Shown here: positions 45,390 to 52,924 of the stretch, one piece after another
How positions within the stretch are numbered: the first letter of the stretch is position 1
How the letters are laid out: each line of letters begins with the position of its first letter
Program-made: the position numbers and the translations under genes
Assembly (NCBI GenBank): GCA_002840165.1
Contig: PGZN01000013.1
Span: 1 to 64,000, forward strand
Length of the DNA stretch: 64,000 bases
Reading direction: 5' to 3'
DNA from: Firmicutes bacterium HGW-Firmicutes-8
GTDB taxonomy: Bacteria > Bacillota > Thermincolia > Thermincolales > UBA2595
Notes under the pieces: model-generated
What the model was told of the DNA's origin: nothing
What the model saw: the letters and a program-made list of their open reading frames with translations, nothing else
Databases searched by the model: none

Positions 45390-45415
45390 GAGGCTGCCTC
45401 TTTTGAGACAGCCTC
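45390..45415. terminator. hairpin downstream of glgA copy 2
   Basis: GAGGCTGCCTC with GAGACAGCCTC around TTTT, nearly identical to the hairpin at 317-346. A-rich on the minus strand 3' side only weakly becomes a T run, so it is a moderate terminator. Confidence 0.55.
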
Positions 45416-45422
45416 ACCTTTG

Positions 45423-46913
45423 TCAAGCCGTTTGAACATCTTCTTCTTCAGACTTTTTCCCCATCGCAGTATGGTATAACTCAACATATTCCTTGGCTGA
45501 ATTTGCCCAGGAGAAATCGGATTCCAAGGCCCTTTTGACCAAATCGGTCCAAAGGTCTTTTCTATCCCGGTAAACATAAAGGGCTCGTTCAATAGCATCA
45601 AGAAGCTTTTCAGCTACATATTCTTTGAAGACAAAACCATTGCCCCTCTTGGAGAAGGGGTCATAATTGCTTACCGTGTCAGCTAACCCGCCTGTCGCCC
45701 TGACTATAGGAATCGTCCCGTACCTGAGGCTGATCAGCTGGCCCAGACCGCAGGGTTCAAACCTGGACGGCATTAGAAACATATCACACCCTGCATAAAT
45801 CTGCTGGGCTAAAGCAGCATTGAACCCTATATATACACCAATTTTGTCCGGGTAATGTTTGTCCATGTCTTTAAAGAACCTCTCGTAGTACCTGTCACCT
45901 GATCCGAGTAAAACAAACTGGACATCTTTTGTCATTAAATCCTCAAAGATTTCCGCAATCAAGTCCAGGCCTTTTTGGTCAACCAAACGGGAAATCAGGC
46001 CGATAACGGGGACATCTCCGACTGGGAGATGCATTGTTTTCTGGAGAGCGTATTTGTTTTCTTTTTTATTTTCAACTGACTGGTGGTCGTAGTTTCTCAA
46101 AATACAGGAATCAGTCATCGGGTCAAAGTCACAGTAATGAATTCCGTTAACTATGCCGTAAAGGTCACGGGAACGCTTTCTTAAAATGCCATCCATCCGT
46201 TCACCGTACAGCGGGGTTTGGATTTCACGGGCGTAGGTTCTGCTTACAGTGTTGATGATGTCGGCATAAACAAGGCCGGCTTTCATAAAGCTGATGTCCC
46301 CGTAAAATTCCAGTTTATCCGGGTCGAAATAATCCTCTTTCAACCCTAGCAGTTCCAAGCAGTCCTTGGGGTAGTTTCCCTGGTAAAAAAGGTTGTGGAC
46401 TGTGTAAAGAGTAGCAATATCCTCGTAGAAAGGGATAATGCTGTACTGTTCTTTAAGAAGGACCGGAATAGGCCCGGTCTGCCAGTCATTACAGTGAATA
46501 ATATCAGGTTTGAAATCCAATCCGGGCAGCATTTCGATTACCGCGCGGCAGAAAAAGGCGAACCTCTCGACTTCATCGAAATAGCAGTACATATTATCGC
46601 GGTCGAAATACTGGTAGTTATCGATGAAATAGACCGGCACTTTTTTGTTGTTATCACCGTTAACATCAACATAACTTTCGCGAATAACGGCAGTTTCTTT
46701 CCGGCCGGAGATTGTAATCGGGAAATCAAACCTGGTTTCCATCTGATGGCTGATAAATTTGTACTTTGGCATTACTATTCTGACATCATGTCCCAACTCG
46801 GTCAGGGCTTGCGGCAGGGAACCGGCTACATCCGCGAGACCGCCCGTTTTAGCAAAAGGGGAAACCTCAGCAGATACGAAAAGAATTTTAAGCTGTTTCT
46901 CTTGATTCATCAT
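45423..46913 (-). CDS. glgA: glycogen (starch) synthase, copy 2
   Basis: This is a second ADP-glucose-dependent glucan synthase of 496 residues. It has VSPFAKTGGLADVAGSLPQA, IHCNDWQTGPIPVLLKEQY, TVHNLFYQGNYPKDCLELLG, ISRLVDQKGLDLI and SRFEPCGLGQLISLRYGTIP. The C-terminus ends with a charged tail (GKKSEEEDVQTA). It is 18 bases downstream of galT on the same strand, so the two form a sugar operon. The two copies are clearly tandem duplicates that have diverged. Confidence 0.95.
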   Translation of the reverse strand: MMNQEKQLKILFVSAEVSPFAKTGGLADVAGSLPQALTELGHDVRIVMPKYKFISHQMETRFDFPITISGRKETAVIRESYVDVNGDNNKKVPVYFIDNYQYFDRDNMYCYFDEVERFAFFCRAVIEMLPGLDFKPDIIHCNDWQTGPIPVLLKEQYSIIPFYEDIATLYTVHNLFYQGNYPKDCLELLGLKEDYFDPDKLEFYGDISFMKAGLVYADIINTVSRTYAREIQTPLYGERMDGILRKRSRDLYGIVNGIHYCDFDPMTDSCILRNYDHQSVENKKENKYALQKTMHLPVGDVPVIGLISRLVDQKGLDLIAEIFEDLMTKDVQFVLLGSGDRYYERFFKDMDKHYPDKIGVYIGFNAALAQQIYAGCDMFLMPSRFEPCGLGQLISLRYGTIPIVRATGGLADTVSNYDPFSKRGNGFVFKEYVAEKLLDAIERALYVYRDRKDLWTDLVKRALESDFSWANSAKEYVELYHTAMGKKSEEEDVQTA

Positions 46914-46931
46914 GTTGCCTCCCTAATTAAC

Positions 46932-47945
46932 TTAATCGCGGCGGATGTCGGGATCGACTTCACGCAGAGCCGCTGCTGCCACTTCCGGTGAGGTGGGATT
47001 TATAAATATCCCGGTGCCCCATTCAAAACCTGCGGTAATAGACAGCCTTGGCAGGATTTCTATATGCCAGTGAAATATTTCATACCCCTTTTGGGGTGGA
47101 CTTGTGTGAAGCACGATATTGTACGGGGGGTAGTTAAAAGCCCTTTCCAGCCTTCTGACCACTCTTCTGATAAACCTGCCCAACAATTTTATTTCCGTTT
47201 CCGGGAGCTTTCCGAAATCACTCCTGTGCTTTAACGGTAAAATACACAGTTCGTACGGGAAACGGGAAGCGAATGGCGCGAAAACCACAAAATCTTCAGT
47301 TACCTCTACGATTCTCTCCTTGCCTGCAATTTCATCAGAAGCAATTCCACAGTAAATACAAGTACCCTTTCTTTGAAAGTATCGTTTGGCCCCTGCGAAT
47401 TCCTTAACAAAAACCTCCGGGATTACGGGGACTGTGATAATCTGCCAATGGGTATGTTCGAGAGAGGCTCCAGCAGTAGTTCCGTAATTTTTGAATACCT
47501 GGATATATGCTGACCTGGGGTCTGCACTTAAAGCATTGTACCTTTGAGCTACCGCCAGAAGCGCCTGCTCCGCCTGTTCATCGGTTACCCGGCCCAGGGA
47601 ATTGAAGTGGTCCGGACTGTCGACAACAACTTCGTGCCTGCCAACAGCAGTCATTAACTGGTTCATCCCGGATTTGGGCAGGACCGGGTCACCATCTGGG
47701 GTAACAGCAGGAAATTTATTGGGAAATGCTCTGACTGTCCAGCCCGGACTGTTTGGTTCTCCGGCCTCGGGTCTCCAGCCAAGGACCTCAGGCGGTGTTT
47801 GATCCTCGTTACCATAACAAAAAACACAGTTGCCGCCTTTTTTCTGGTCACCCGGAAGGTTAAAGTCATTAGGTCTTTTGCTGCGTTCAGTTGCGATGAT
47901 AACCCAGTTTCCCGTAACCGGGTCTTTCCGCATTTCCGGCATCAT
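46932..47945 (-). CDS. galT: galactose-1-phosphate uridylyltransferase
   Basis: GalT exchanges UMP between UDP-glucose and galactose-1-phosphate. The 337-residue protein has MRKDPVTGNWVIIATERSKR, the zinc-site cysteines CVFCYGNE, HTHWQIITVPVIP, CIYCGIAS, and the active-site FHWHIEILPRL. In organisms with glgA but little galactose use, GalT-like enzymes may serve other sugar-1-phosphates. It is next to glgA, and galU elsewhere in the window makes the co-substrate UDP-glucose. Confidence 0.92.
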   Translation of the reverse strand: MMPEMRKDPVTGNWVIIATERSKRPNDFNLPGDQKKGGNCVFCYGNEDQTPPEVLGWRPEAGEPNSPGWTVRAFPNKFPAVTPDGDPVLPKSGMNQLMTAVGRHEVVVDSPDHFNSLGRVTDEQAEQALLAVAQRYNALSADPRSAYIQVFKNYGTTAGASLEHTHWQIITVPVIPEVFVKEFAGAKRYFQRKGTCIYCGIASDEIAGKERIVEVTEDFVVFAPFASRFPYELCILPLKHRSDFGKLPETEIKLLGRFIRRVVRRLERAFNYPPYNIVLHTSPPQKGYEIFHWHIEILPRLSITAGFEWGTGIFINPTSPEVAAAALREVDPDIRRD

Positions 47946-48104
47946 TACACCCCCTGAGAGTTTAGGTAATTAATTGTATGAACCCTGCATTAATTATGAG
48001 CCTGTGTTAGTACCAACTTTAAATACATCCTCTTATATCGAAAAAACCAGCCCAATACTTTAGTATTACTTACATCATATTCCGGGTCTAAATACAAAGA
48101 CTAA

Positions 48105-48268
48105 AATCAGTTGTCAGTTGACAGTTGTCAAGTATTAGGTGTTAGTTTTAAAATCGAAGGTTCGCGCTAAAGCGCGAACCAACCTTTTTGCCTCGTTCCG
48201 CTCAATGCGGAACGAGGCAAACCACCAGAACTGTCAACTGTCATCTGTCATCTGTCATCTGTCAACTC
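48105..48268. repeat. double-hairpin repeat, copy 2, flanked by heptads
   Basis: Heptad units (TCAGTTG/ACAGTTG) at 48112-48131 are followed by GGTTCGCGC with GCGCGAACC (48159-48180) and GCCTCGTTCCGC with GCGGAACGAGGC (48190-48218). Then there are further heptads, CAACTGT/CATCTGT, at 48232-48266. The same design is found at 16804-16948. Confidence 0.88.
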
Positions 48269-48749
48269 ATTTTATCTTTCCCAAAATCACTGTCCTCTCG
48301 CCCTTTTTCTTTTCACATAGTTTGCAGGAATGGTACCAAAAATAGAATTCGGTCGTCAAATTCTTTTGGGACATCAGGTAACGGTCAAACTGCTTCAAGG
48401 CTTTGGGCACCAAGAACTTTGGCCCTGTAAAACTACTGGCCATCAATTTCAGGCTGGTAATCGTCTGGATATTTTCGTTTTTTACAAAGGGGGCAGCTAT
48501 TTCGACCATTATCCGACCAAAAAGTAAACCGTCCTCAAAAATTATGAACAGCGGCGCTGTGGTTTGGTAGCCCTTTTTGGCTACTTCCCGCAGGGTCTTT
48601 TCTATTTTTAGTTCTGGGTTCATCGGAAAGTGAGAAACCATAGGGGTTTTCGATACGTAAAAGGTTTTTCCCGACAGGTCTAATTCCTTATAATTGAGCC
48701 CGGCAAATTCTTCCTCTGATAAGTCTGGACAAAAACACTGTGGTTTCAT
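48267..48749 (-). CDS. hypothetical protein with two cysteine motifs
   Basis: The protein has 160 residues and no family that I recognise. It has a CFCPD pair near the N-terminus and HSCKLCEKKKG near the C-terminus, which could together bind a metal. The middle (APLFIIFEDGLLFGRIMVEI) has alternating hydrophobic strands. There is no signal peptide. The start ATG has GAGGTGC upstream. It lies 17 bases downstream of a small membrane protein gene on the same strand. Confidence 0.6.
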   Translation of the reverse strand: MKPQCFCPDLSEEEFAGLNYKELDLSGKTFYVSKTPMVSHFPMNPELKIEKTLREVAKKGYQTTAPLFIIFEDGLLFGRIMVEIAAPFVKNENIQTITSLKLMASSFTGPKFLVPKALKQFDRYLMSQKNLTTEFYFWYHSCKLCEKKKGERTVILGKIK

Positions 48750-48766
48750 GAAAGCACCTCAAACAT

Positions 48767-49078
48767 TTATTTTTGGCGTTTAGCCATCGCCCTGTTGTAC
48801 TCCGGCAGCTGTAAGGTCCGAAGGGCCATCCCGGTACCCAGATTGATGCCAATCCCGATAGACCACATTTTCTTAAGAATGTCAACCGGTATAAACATGG
48901 CAATGATAATAACAACAATGGAACCTATAATACTCCACTTCACGGTATTGCGAGCTTTTTCAGGGTACCCGAGCCTCTGCCAGTTAAATGCTGCCAGCAG
49001 CGCCCCCAGGATAAAGTGAGGAGTCGATACAACGGGAATCAGGGTAGGGTGAACAGGTTGTTTGTAGTTAGATAACAT
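48767..49078 (-). CDS. small membrane protein
   Basis: The 103-residue protein has two hydrophobic segments (about 15-32 and 48-68, WSIIGSIVVIIIAMFIPVDI). The start was chosen by GGGAGG 6 bases upstream; the longer in-frame start at 49144 has none. No family is recognised. A terminator separates it from the upstream gene. Confidence 0.55.
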   Translation of the reverse strand: MLSNYKQPVHPTLIPVVSTPHFILGALLAAFNWQRLGYPEKARNTVKWSIIGSIVVIIIAMFIPVDILKKMWSIGIGINLGTGMALRTLQLPEYNRAMAKRQK

Positions 49079-49140
49079 GGAAACCTCCCAGACTTTCACG
49101 GAATTTTCTCCGTATATTATATCACAAACAGCGGCAGTAA

Positions 49141-49170
49141 CCAAAAAAATCCTCCGCAGAGGATTTTTTA
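49141..49170 (-). terminator. terminator
   Basis: AAAAAATCCTC and GAGGATTTTTT form a perfect stem around CGCA, with T runs on both strands. It follows the stop of the four-pass membrane protein gene. Confidence 0.88.
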
Positions 49171-49171
49171 T

Positions 49172-49573
49172 TTAGAAGTCTCTAAAATGATGTCTAAAAG
49201 TCCAGCAATAAAAAAGTGCAAAAAGATTAAATAAAATCAGGTAAATAGAGATAAAAAACATTATGTTAAAACTTTGGTTTCTAACAGACAGCAAAAGCAT
49301 TTGGGCCGCCGCATAGAGGTAGGCCCCCCCTCCCAGGGTAAAGAAACTGAGACCCCATATCCGTTTATAGTACAGTCCGTAAGAGCCAAAGGTTACCGGC
49401 AAAACCGCCACCAGTGTAACTGCCACACCGTAAATCCATATATCTTCAGTTAGACCGGGACTGTTAAGAATACCTCGTTCCATTAGGATGAAATGAACCA
49501 GTGTAGCAAGTGAGTTCAAAATTGTCAGAGTAACAATGATTTTTAATCCGGTAGGTCTCCTGTCAGTAAACAA
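49172..49573 (-). CDS. four-segment membrane protein
   Basis: The protein has 133 residues and four hydrophobic segments (KIIVTLTILNSLATLVHFIL, YGVAVTLVAVLPVTFGSYGL, FFTLGGGAYLYAAAQMLL, IMFFISIYLILFNLFALFY). No family is recognised. The start is a TTG with GAGGAGGG 6 bases upstream. The ATG at 49606 has no ribosome site. Confidence 0.6.
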   Translation of the reverse strand: MFTDRRPTGLKIIVTLTILNSLATLVHFILMERGILNSPGLTEDIWIYGVAVTLVAVLPVTFGSYGLYYKRIWGLSFFTLGGGAYLYAAAQMLLLSVRNQSFNIMFFISIYLILFNLFALFYCWTFRHHFRDF

Positions 49574-49715
49574 GGTTTCCCTCCTCTCAGTATTTTTGAG
49601 GAACAATGTTTCACAAACCTAACAATATACTACCACGAAAAAAATCTTTTGTACAATACAATTGTGACAAGATAACCAAAAATGGTTATCTCTTAGAACA
49701 TTTTCGAGGAAATTT

Positions 49716-49797
49716 TCTTGGGGCTGCCCAATTTTGGGCAGCCCCTTTGCTGTTAAAGTTTGCATTTATAAAGCCCTTGCCGTATAGCAAGGGCTTT
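49716..49797. terminator. two consecutive hairpin terminators
   Basis: GGGGCTGCCCA with TGGGCAGCCCC (49718-49746) and AAAGCCCTTGC with GCAAGGGCTTT (49769-49796). The second lies just beyond the ferredoxin stop and would end that transcript. The first would end anything coming from the opposite side. Confidence 0.82.
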
Positions 49798-49809
49798 ACA
49801 ATTTTATTA

Positions 49810-49998
49810 CTACTCTTCTTTGATGGCGGCTGTGGGGCACCCCTCTACCGCCTCATGGGCCAGCTGTTCCACACCCTGCGGGACATCATTGACCTTGGCA
49901 ATGGCCTTGTCATCGTCCCCCCACTCGAAAATATTCGGGCACAGGCTTATACACTCCCCACAGCTGATGCACAGGTCATCAAAAACTTCTACTTTCAT
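49810..49998 (-). CDS. 4Fe-4S single-cluster ferredoxin
   Basis: This is a 62-residue electron carrier. The cluster ligands are LCISCGECISLCP and the distal EGCPTAAI. The acidic surface (FEWGDDDKA) fits clostridial ferredoxins of the Bacillus/Thermotoga type. It lies directly downstream of the candidate selenoprotein gene on the same strand (spacing 47 bases), so the two may be co-transcribed and share a redox role. Confidence 0.92.
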   Translation of the reverse strand: MKVEVFDDLCISCGECISLCPNIFEWGDDDKAIAKVNDVPQGVEQLAHEAVEGCPTAAIKEE

Positions 49999-50045
49999 AA
50001 TTACTCCTCGCTTTCTTAAATCAGAGGTAAATTTTTTCGTGTTTA

Positions 50046-50612
50046 TTATGAGCCCCCGTCAGGTGAATTATTCAATTTATCACCTACATCACCGAGGAAC
50101 TTCCTAACTCCGGGAAAAATGATAACCTCAGTTACCGACTCTTTAAACTCGTCCGCCATCGATCGGTCAGAGCGGTATTCTACTTCAAACTGGTCTACAG
50201 CCGAATGAAACTTCACCCTCTCTGCTGACTCAAACCCTTCCAGGGTTTGCTGAACACGGTTGACTCAGCCGCCGCATAACAGCCCCTTAACCTGCAGTAT
50301 GGCCCTGCGTTGACCGGGGGCTGTTTCCACATCCGAGAAAACTGTGACGTCAGGGTTTACCCAAATATTCTTTAAGGCCGGCCCTCCTCCGGAAGAGCAG
50401 TCCTTGGCGATATCGGTATCATTGATACTCCTGGATGCTTCGTCAACCGCCCTACCTGCCGCTGCAAACGGTATACTGACGATATCCTCGGCTAAACAAA
50501 CAAGCTGCTTGGCATTTGTATTTTTTTCATCAACCAACCGGTTTACCGCTTTTAACGGAAGCAGGGCAAGGGATTGGGTCAGTTTGATGCCCTCTTTAAT
50601 AATATCCAGCAC
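50046..50612 (-). CDS. candidate selenoprotein: HMA-like domain with CGGU motif
   Basis: The frame runs 188 codons with a single in-frame UGA at codon 116 (50265-50267). Before it is QVKGLLCGG. After it comes VNRVQQTLEGFESAERVKF, then FEVEYRSDRSMADEFKE and VTEVIIFPGVRKFLGDVG. This is the beta-alpha-beta pattern of heavy-metal-associated (HMA/MerP-like) domains, in which the motif is GMxCxxC. The UGA takes the place of the second Cys, giving C113-G-G-U116. A SECIS-like hairpin follows (separate entry). The first ~90 residues (LPLKAVNRLVDEKNTNAK and later) form a helical region of unknown family. The GTG start has GAGGGGG upstream. The protein may bind or reduce a soft metal or persulfide. The alternatives are a nonsense mutation or a sequencing error. 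Confidence 0.75.
50231..50267 (-). promoter_or_regulatory. bacterial SECIS-like element
   Basis: On the minus strand the UGA at 50267-50265 is followed, after 22 bases, by an apical loop TGGAA (50242-50238) closed by a perfect 7-bp stem CAAACCC/GGGTTTG (50249-50243 and 50237-50231). Bacterial SECIS rules ask for a loop 16-37 nt from the UGA with a G in the first two loop bases. Both are met. Confidence 0.72.
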
Positions 50613-50787
50613 TTAAACCCCCTCACTATCAGAAGTGTATTTTCATTATTATTCCCCCGGCATTGGCTGTTATCCACTGCGGGCCGGTGGCAAAACGTGA
50701 AGAATTTGGACATGTTTTGAAAAAATATTCCATTAGGCACATAGCAGCGCCATTTCCAAGCCATACTATTGGACAGAACCAAACTCC

Positions 50788-50816
50788 CAACCCCTTGAAT
50801 TCCAAGGGGTTTTTTG
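50788..50816 (+). terminator. terminator-like hairpin upstream of ubiA-like gene
   Basis: AACCCCTTG and CCAAGGGGTT form a perfect stem around AATT, followed by TTTTT GG. It lies ahead of the plus-strand gene start, so it could end a short leader transcript (attenuation). Confidence 0.65.
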
Positions 50817-50854
50817 GAACGAATCAGCCTGTGATACGGATGGAGGAAGATTGT

Positions 50855-51793
50855 GTGAACATTAAACTCAGCTGCGGCCTTAAAGGAGTATTCAGGTTGT
50901 TCCGGATTGTTCCGGTCCTCTCCTGGAGCACAAGTGCTATAGCCCTTGGGGTAGGGCTGGCTTTATACCGGGTCGGATGGGCAGGTATAAGATTTTCCTA
51001 TCTATTTCTACTTGTCTTCGTGGCCTCTATGTTTCAGGGATTTGCCGCCCATGCTATCAATGACCTTTTTGACTGGTATTCAGGGACTGACCGGTTGAGT
51101 GAAGGAATTCTATCCGGAGGTACTGATGTAATCAAAAATAATCTTCTCAGGACAAACCAGGTCAGGTTTATAGGATGGGCTTCCCTTATCCTTGGGCTTG
51201 CCGGGGGTCTTTACCTCGTGCGGCTTTTCGGTGTTTTTATTTTAGTCCTGCTGCTAATCGGCGTCTGGTCAACAGTAGCTTATTCGGCGCCCCCGGTCAG
51301 ACTGGCATACCACCCTCTGGCCGGTGAATGGCTGGCCGCATGGCCGGCCACGATAGCCTGCACGGTGGGGACTTTCTATGTATTAACAGGTGATATCACA
51401 CCTTATGCAGTGGCAGGAGGTATTCTGCATGCCACATTTTCAATTTCCTGGCTGATGCAGCATCACCTTCCCGATATTGATGCAGACCTCCGGGCAGTAC
51501 CGTGTAAACTGACTACTGTCGCACTTGTTTCACACCGGTGGGGGAAAAAATACACCAGATATGTCGTGATGGGTTACTTTTTACTTTTCATCCTGATGGG
51601 CCTGTTTTTTGGCCTGCGTTATAACCCGGCTTTCCTTATTTCAATTGCCTTTGGTTTGATCTGCGTCCTGCTGGCCTATAAGACAAACACGTCTGATATC
51701 GAGCACATAACCTCAAAACAGGTCGCCATGATTGTGCTGTCAATAGGCCATGCCTTATCACTGGCGGTAATTTTTGCTCTCCGGTTGTTTTAG
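50855..51793 (+). CDS. UbiA-family prenyltransferase
   Basis: This is an integral-membrane aromatic or phosphate prenyltransferase of about 312 residues. The first Asp-rich motif is HAINDLFDWYSGTDR. The second is less usual, LMQHHLPDIDADLRAVPCKL. Eight or nine membrane helices are visible. It could be MenA-like or make another prenylated lipid. The GTG at 50855 is preferred because GGAGGAAG lies 5 bases upstream; the ATG at 50840 would be inside this site's context. The 3' end overlaps the convergent polyprenyl synthase gene by 4 bases. Geranylgeranyl reductase follows within 1.2 kb, so the three probably act on one isoprenoid. Confidence 0.85.
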   Translation: MNIKLSCGLKGVFRLFRIVPVLSWSTSAIALGVGLALYRVGWAGIRFSYLFLLVFVASMFQGFAAHAINDLFDWYSGTDRLSEGILSGGTDVIKNNLLRTNQVRFIGWASLILGLAGGLYLVRLFGVFILVLLLIGVWSTVAYSAPPVRLAYHPLAGEWLAAWPATIACTVGTFYVLTGDITPYAVAGGILHATFSISWLMQHHLPDIDADLRAVPCKLTTVALVSHRWGKKYTRYVVMGYFLLFILMGLFFGLRYNPAFLISIAFGLICVLLAYKTNTSDIEHITSKQVAMIVLSIGHALSLAVIFALRLF

Positions 51794-52755
51794 GAAACCC
51801 TGTCGTTTATATATTCGGCGAGCAGAGTAAGGGCATCCCTGGCCCTCCCGGCAGGTAAGACCTGCAGGCTTTCTTTGGCTTTGCAGATATATTCACGGGC
51901 CTTGCCGGCAGAATATTCGATTGACCCGGTCAGGCGGACACAATGTATAATTTTGCGTATCTCATTTACCGTAAGCCTGTCTTTTGTAATAAGTTCTTTT
52001 ATCTCATTACCACAGGGTCCGTTGTTGACAGCATGGACAACCGGCAGGGTTATCACTCCGCTTTTCAGGTCCTGGCTGTGTTCTCTGCCTCTATTTGAAG
52101 AGCACCCGGTAAGGTCCAAGATATCATCTCTGATCTGGTAGGCCATCCCTGTAAAAAAACCGTATTGGGATAAACCGTCTACCACTTCCGGGGATGGTTT
52201 CCCAGCCTCGGCGCCCAGGCGGCAGCACAGGGAAATAAACCTCGCTGTTTTATGGGAAACCGTTTCGAGGTAATATGTCTCAGTAATATTGGATCCGAGC
52301 CTGTTCTCAAGCTGGTTAAATTCTCCCTCCACGAGGGACCCTACTATTTCCGACAAGGCCCTGTTCACCCGTTCACCTAGCGGAGCAGCTAAGCCCAGCG
52401 CCCGGGCGTAAAAGTAATCCCCCAAAAGCACGGCCACCCGGCTGCCCCATTTGGTATTGGCTGTAACATTTCCCCGGCGGGTAACAGACCGGTCTATAAT
52501 ATCGTCATGCACCAGTGACGCCATGTGAATAAGTTCCAGGGACGCAGCCAGGTTTACGAGGCGCTTCCTGTTACCACCGCAGGCTTTCCCAGCCAATAAC
52601 ACAATGGCTGGGCGCAGTTTTTTCCCACTCGCCGTCAAAAAGTGCCCGGTTACCTCTGATAAAAAGGTTCCCTTGTTAGCAACGCTGGTTCTAATCTGTT
52701 CATCAACTTCGGCTATCTCGCGGGTGACCCCGGCATAGATTTCTTCCAGGCTCAT
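51790..52755 (-). CDS. polyprenyl diphosphate synthase
   Basis: The 321-residue trans-prenyltransferase joins isopentenyl diphosphate units. The first Asp-rich motif is LVHDDIIDRSVTRRG and the second is YQIRDDILDLTG. GKKLRPAIVLLAGKA is the substrate-binding segment. Size and motifs fit heptaprenyl/octaprenyl synthase large subunits used for menaquinone tails. Product length cannot be told from the residue before the first motif with confidence. The start was fixed by AAAGGAG 8 bases upstream; longer in-frame starts lack a site. Confidence 0.9.
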   Translation of the reverse strand: MSLEEIYAGVTREIAEVDEQIRTSVANKGTFLSEVTGHFLTASGKKLRPAIVLLAGKACGGNRKRLVNLAASLELIHMASLVHDDIIDRSVTRRGNVTANTKWGSRVAVLLGDYFYARALGLAAPLGERVNRALSEIVGSLVEGEFNQLENRLGSNITETYYLETVSHKTARFISLCCRLGAEAGKPSPEVVDGLSQYGFFTGMAYQIRDDILDLTGCSSNRGREHSQDLKSGVITLPVVHAVNNGPCGNEIKELITKDRLTVNEIRKIIHCVRLTGSIEYSAGKAREYICKAKESLQVLPAGRARDALTLLAEYINDRVS

Positions 52756-52924
52756 TTCACTTCTCCTTTGATTTAATGCTGCTGGTTTTATTATTTCTAA
52801 TTTGCCTGTTAACAATGCAGTATCATAAATTCTTCCCCCACCGGAAACACTAAACCCGGCTATACCACCACTTTTACATAACGTCTTGGGTGACAATTAA
52901 GATAATGGAAGTGAGAGTGAGTAT

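Noticed and set aside
50046-50267. UGA as simple nonsense mutation making a pseudogene
   Set aside because: It is not fully excluded, but the UGA stands exactly at a metal-motif Cys, the rest of the frame has no other lesion, and a well-placed SECIS-like hairpin follows. A random mutation would rarely give all three.
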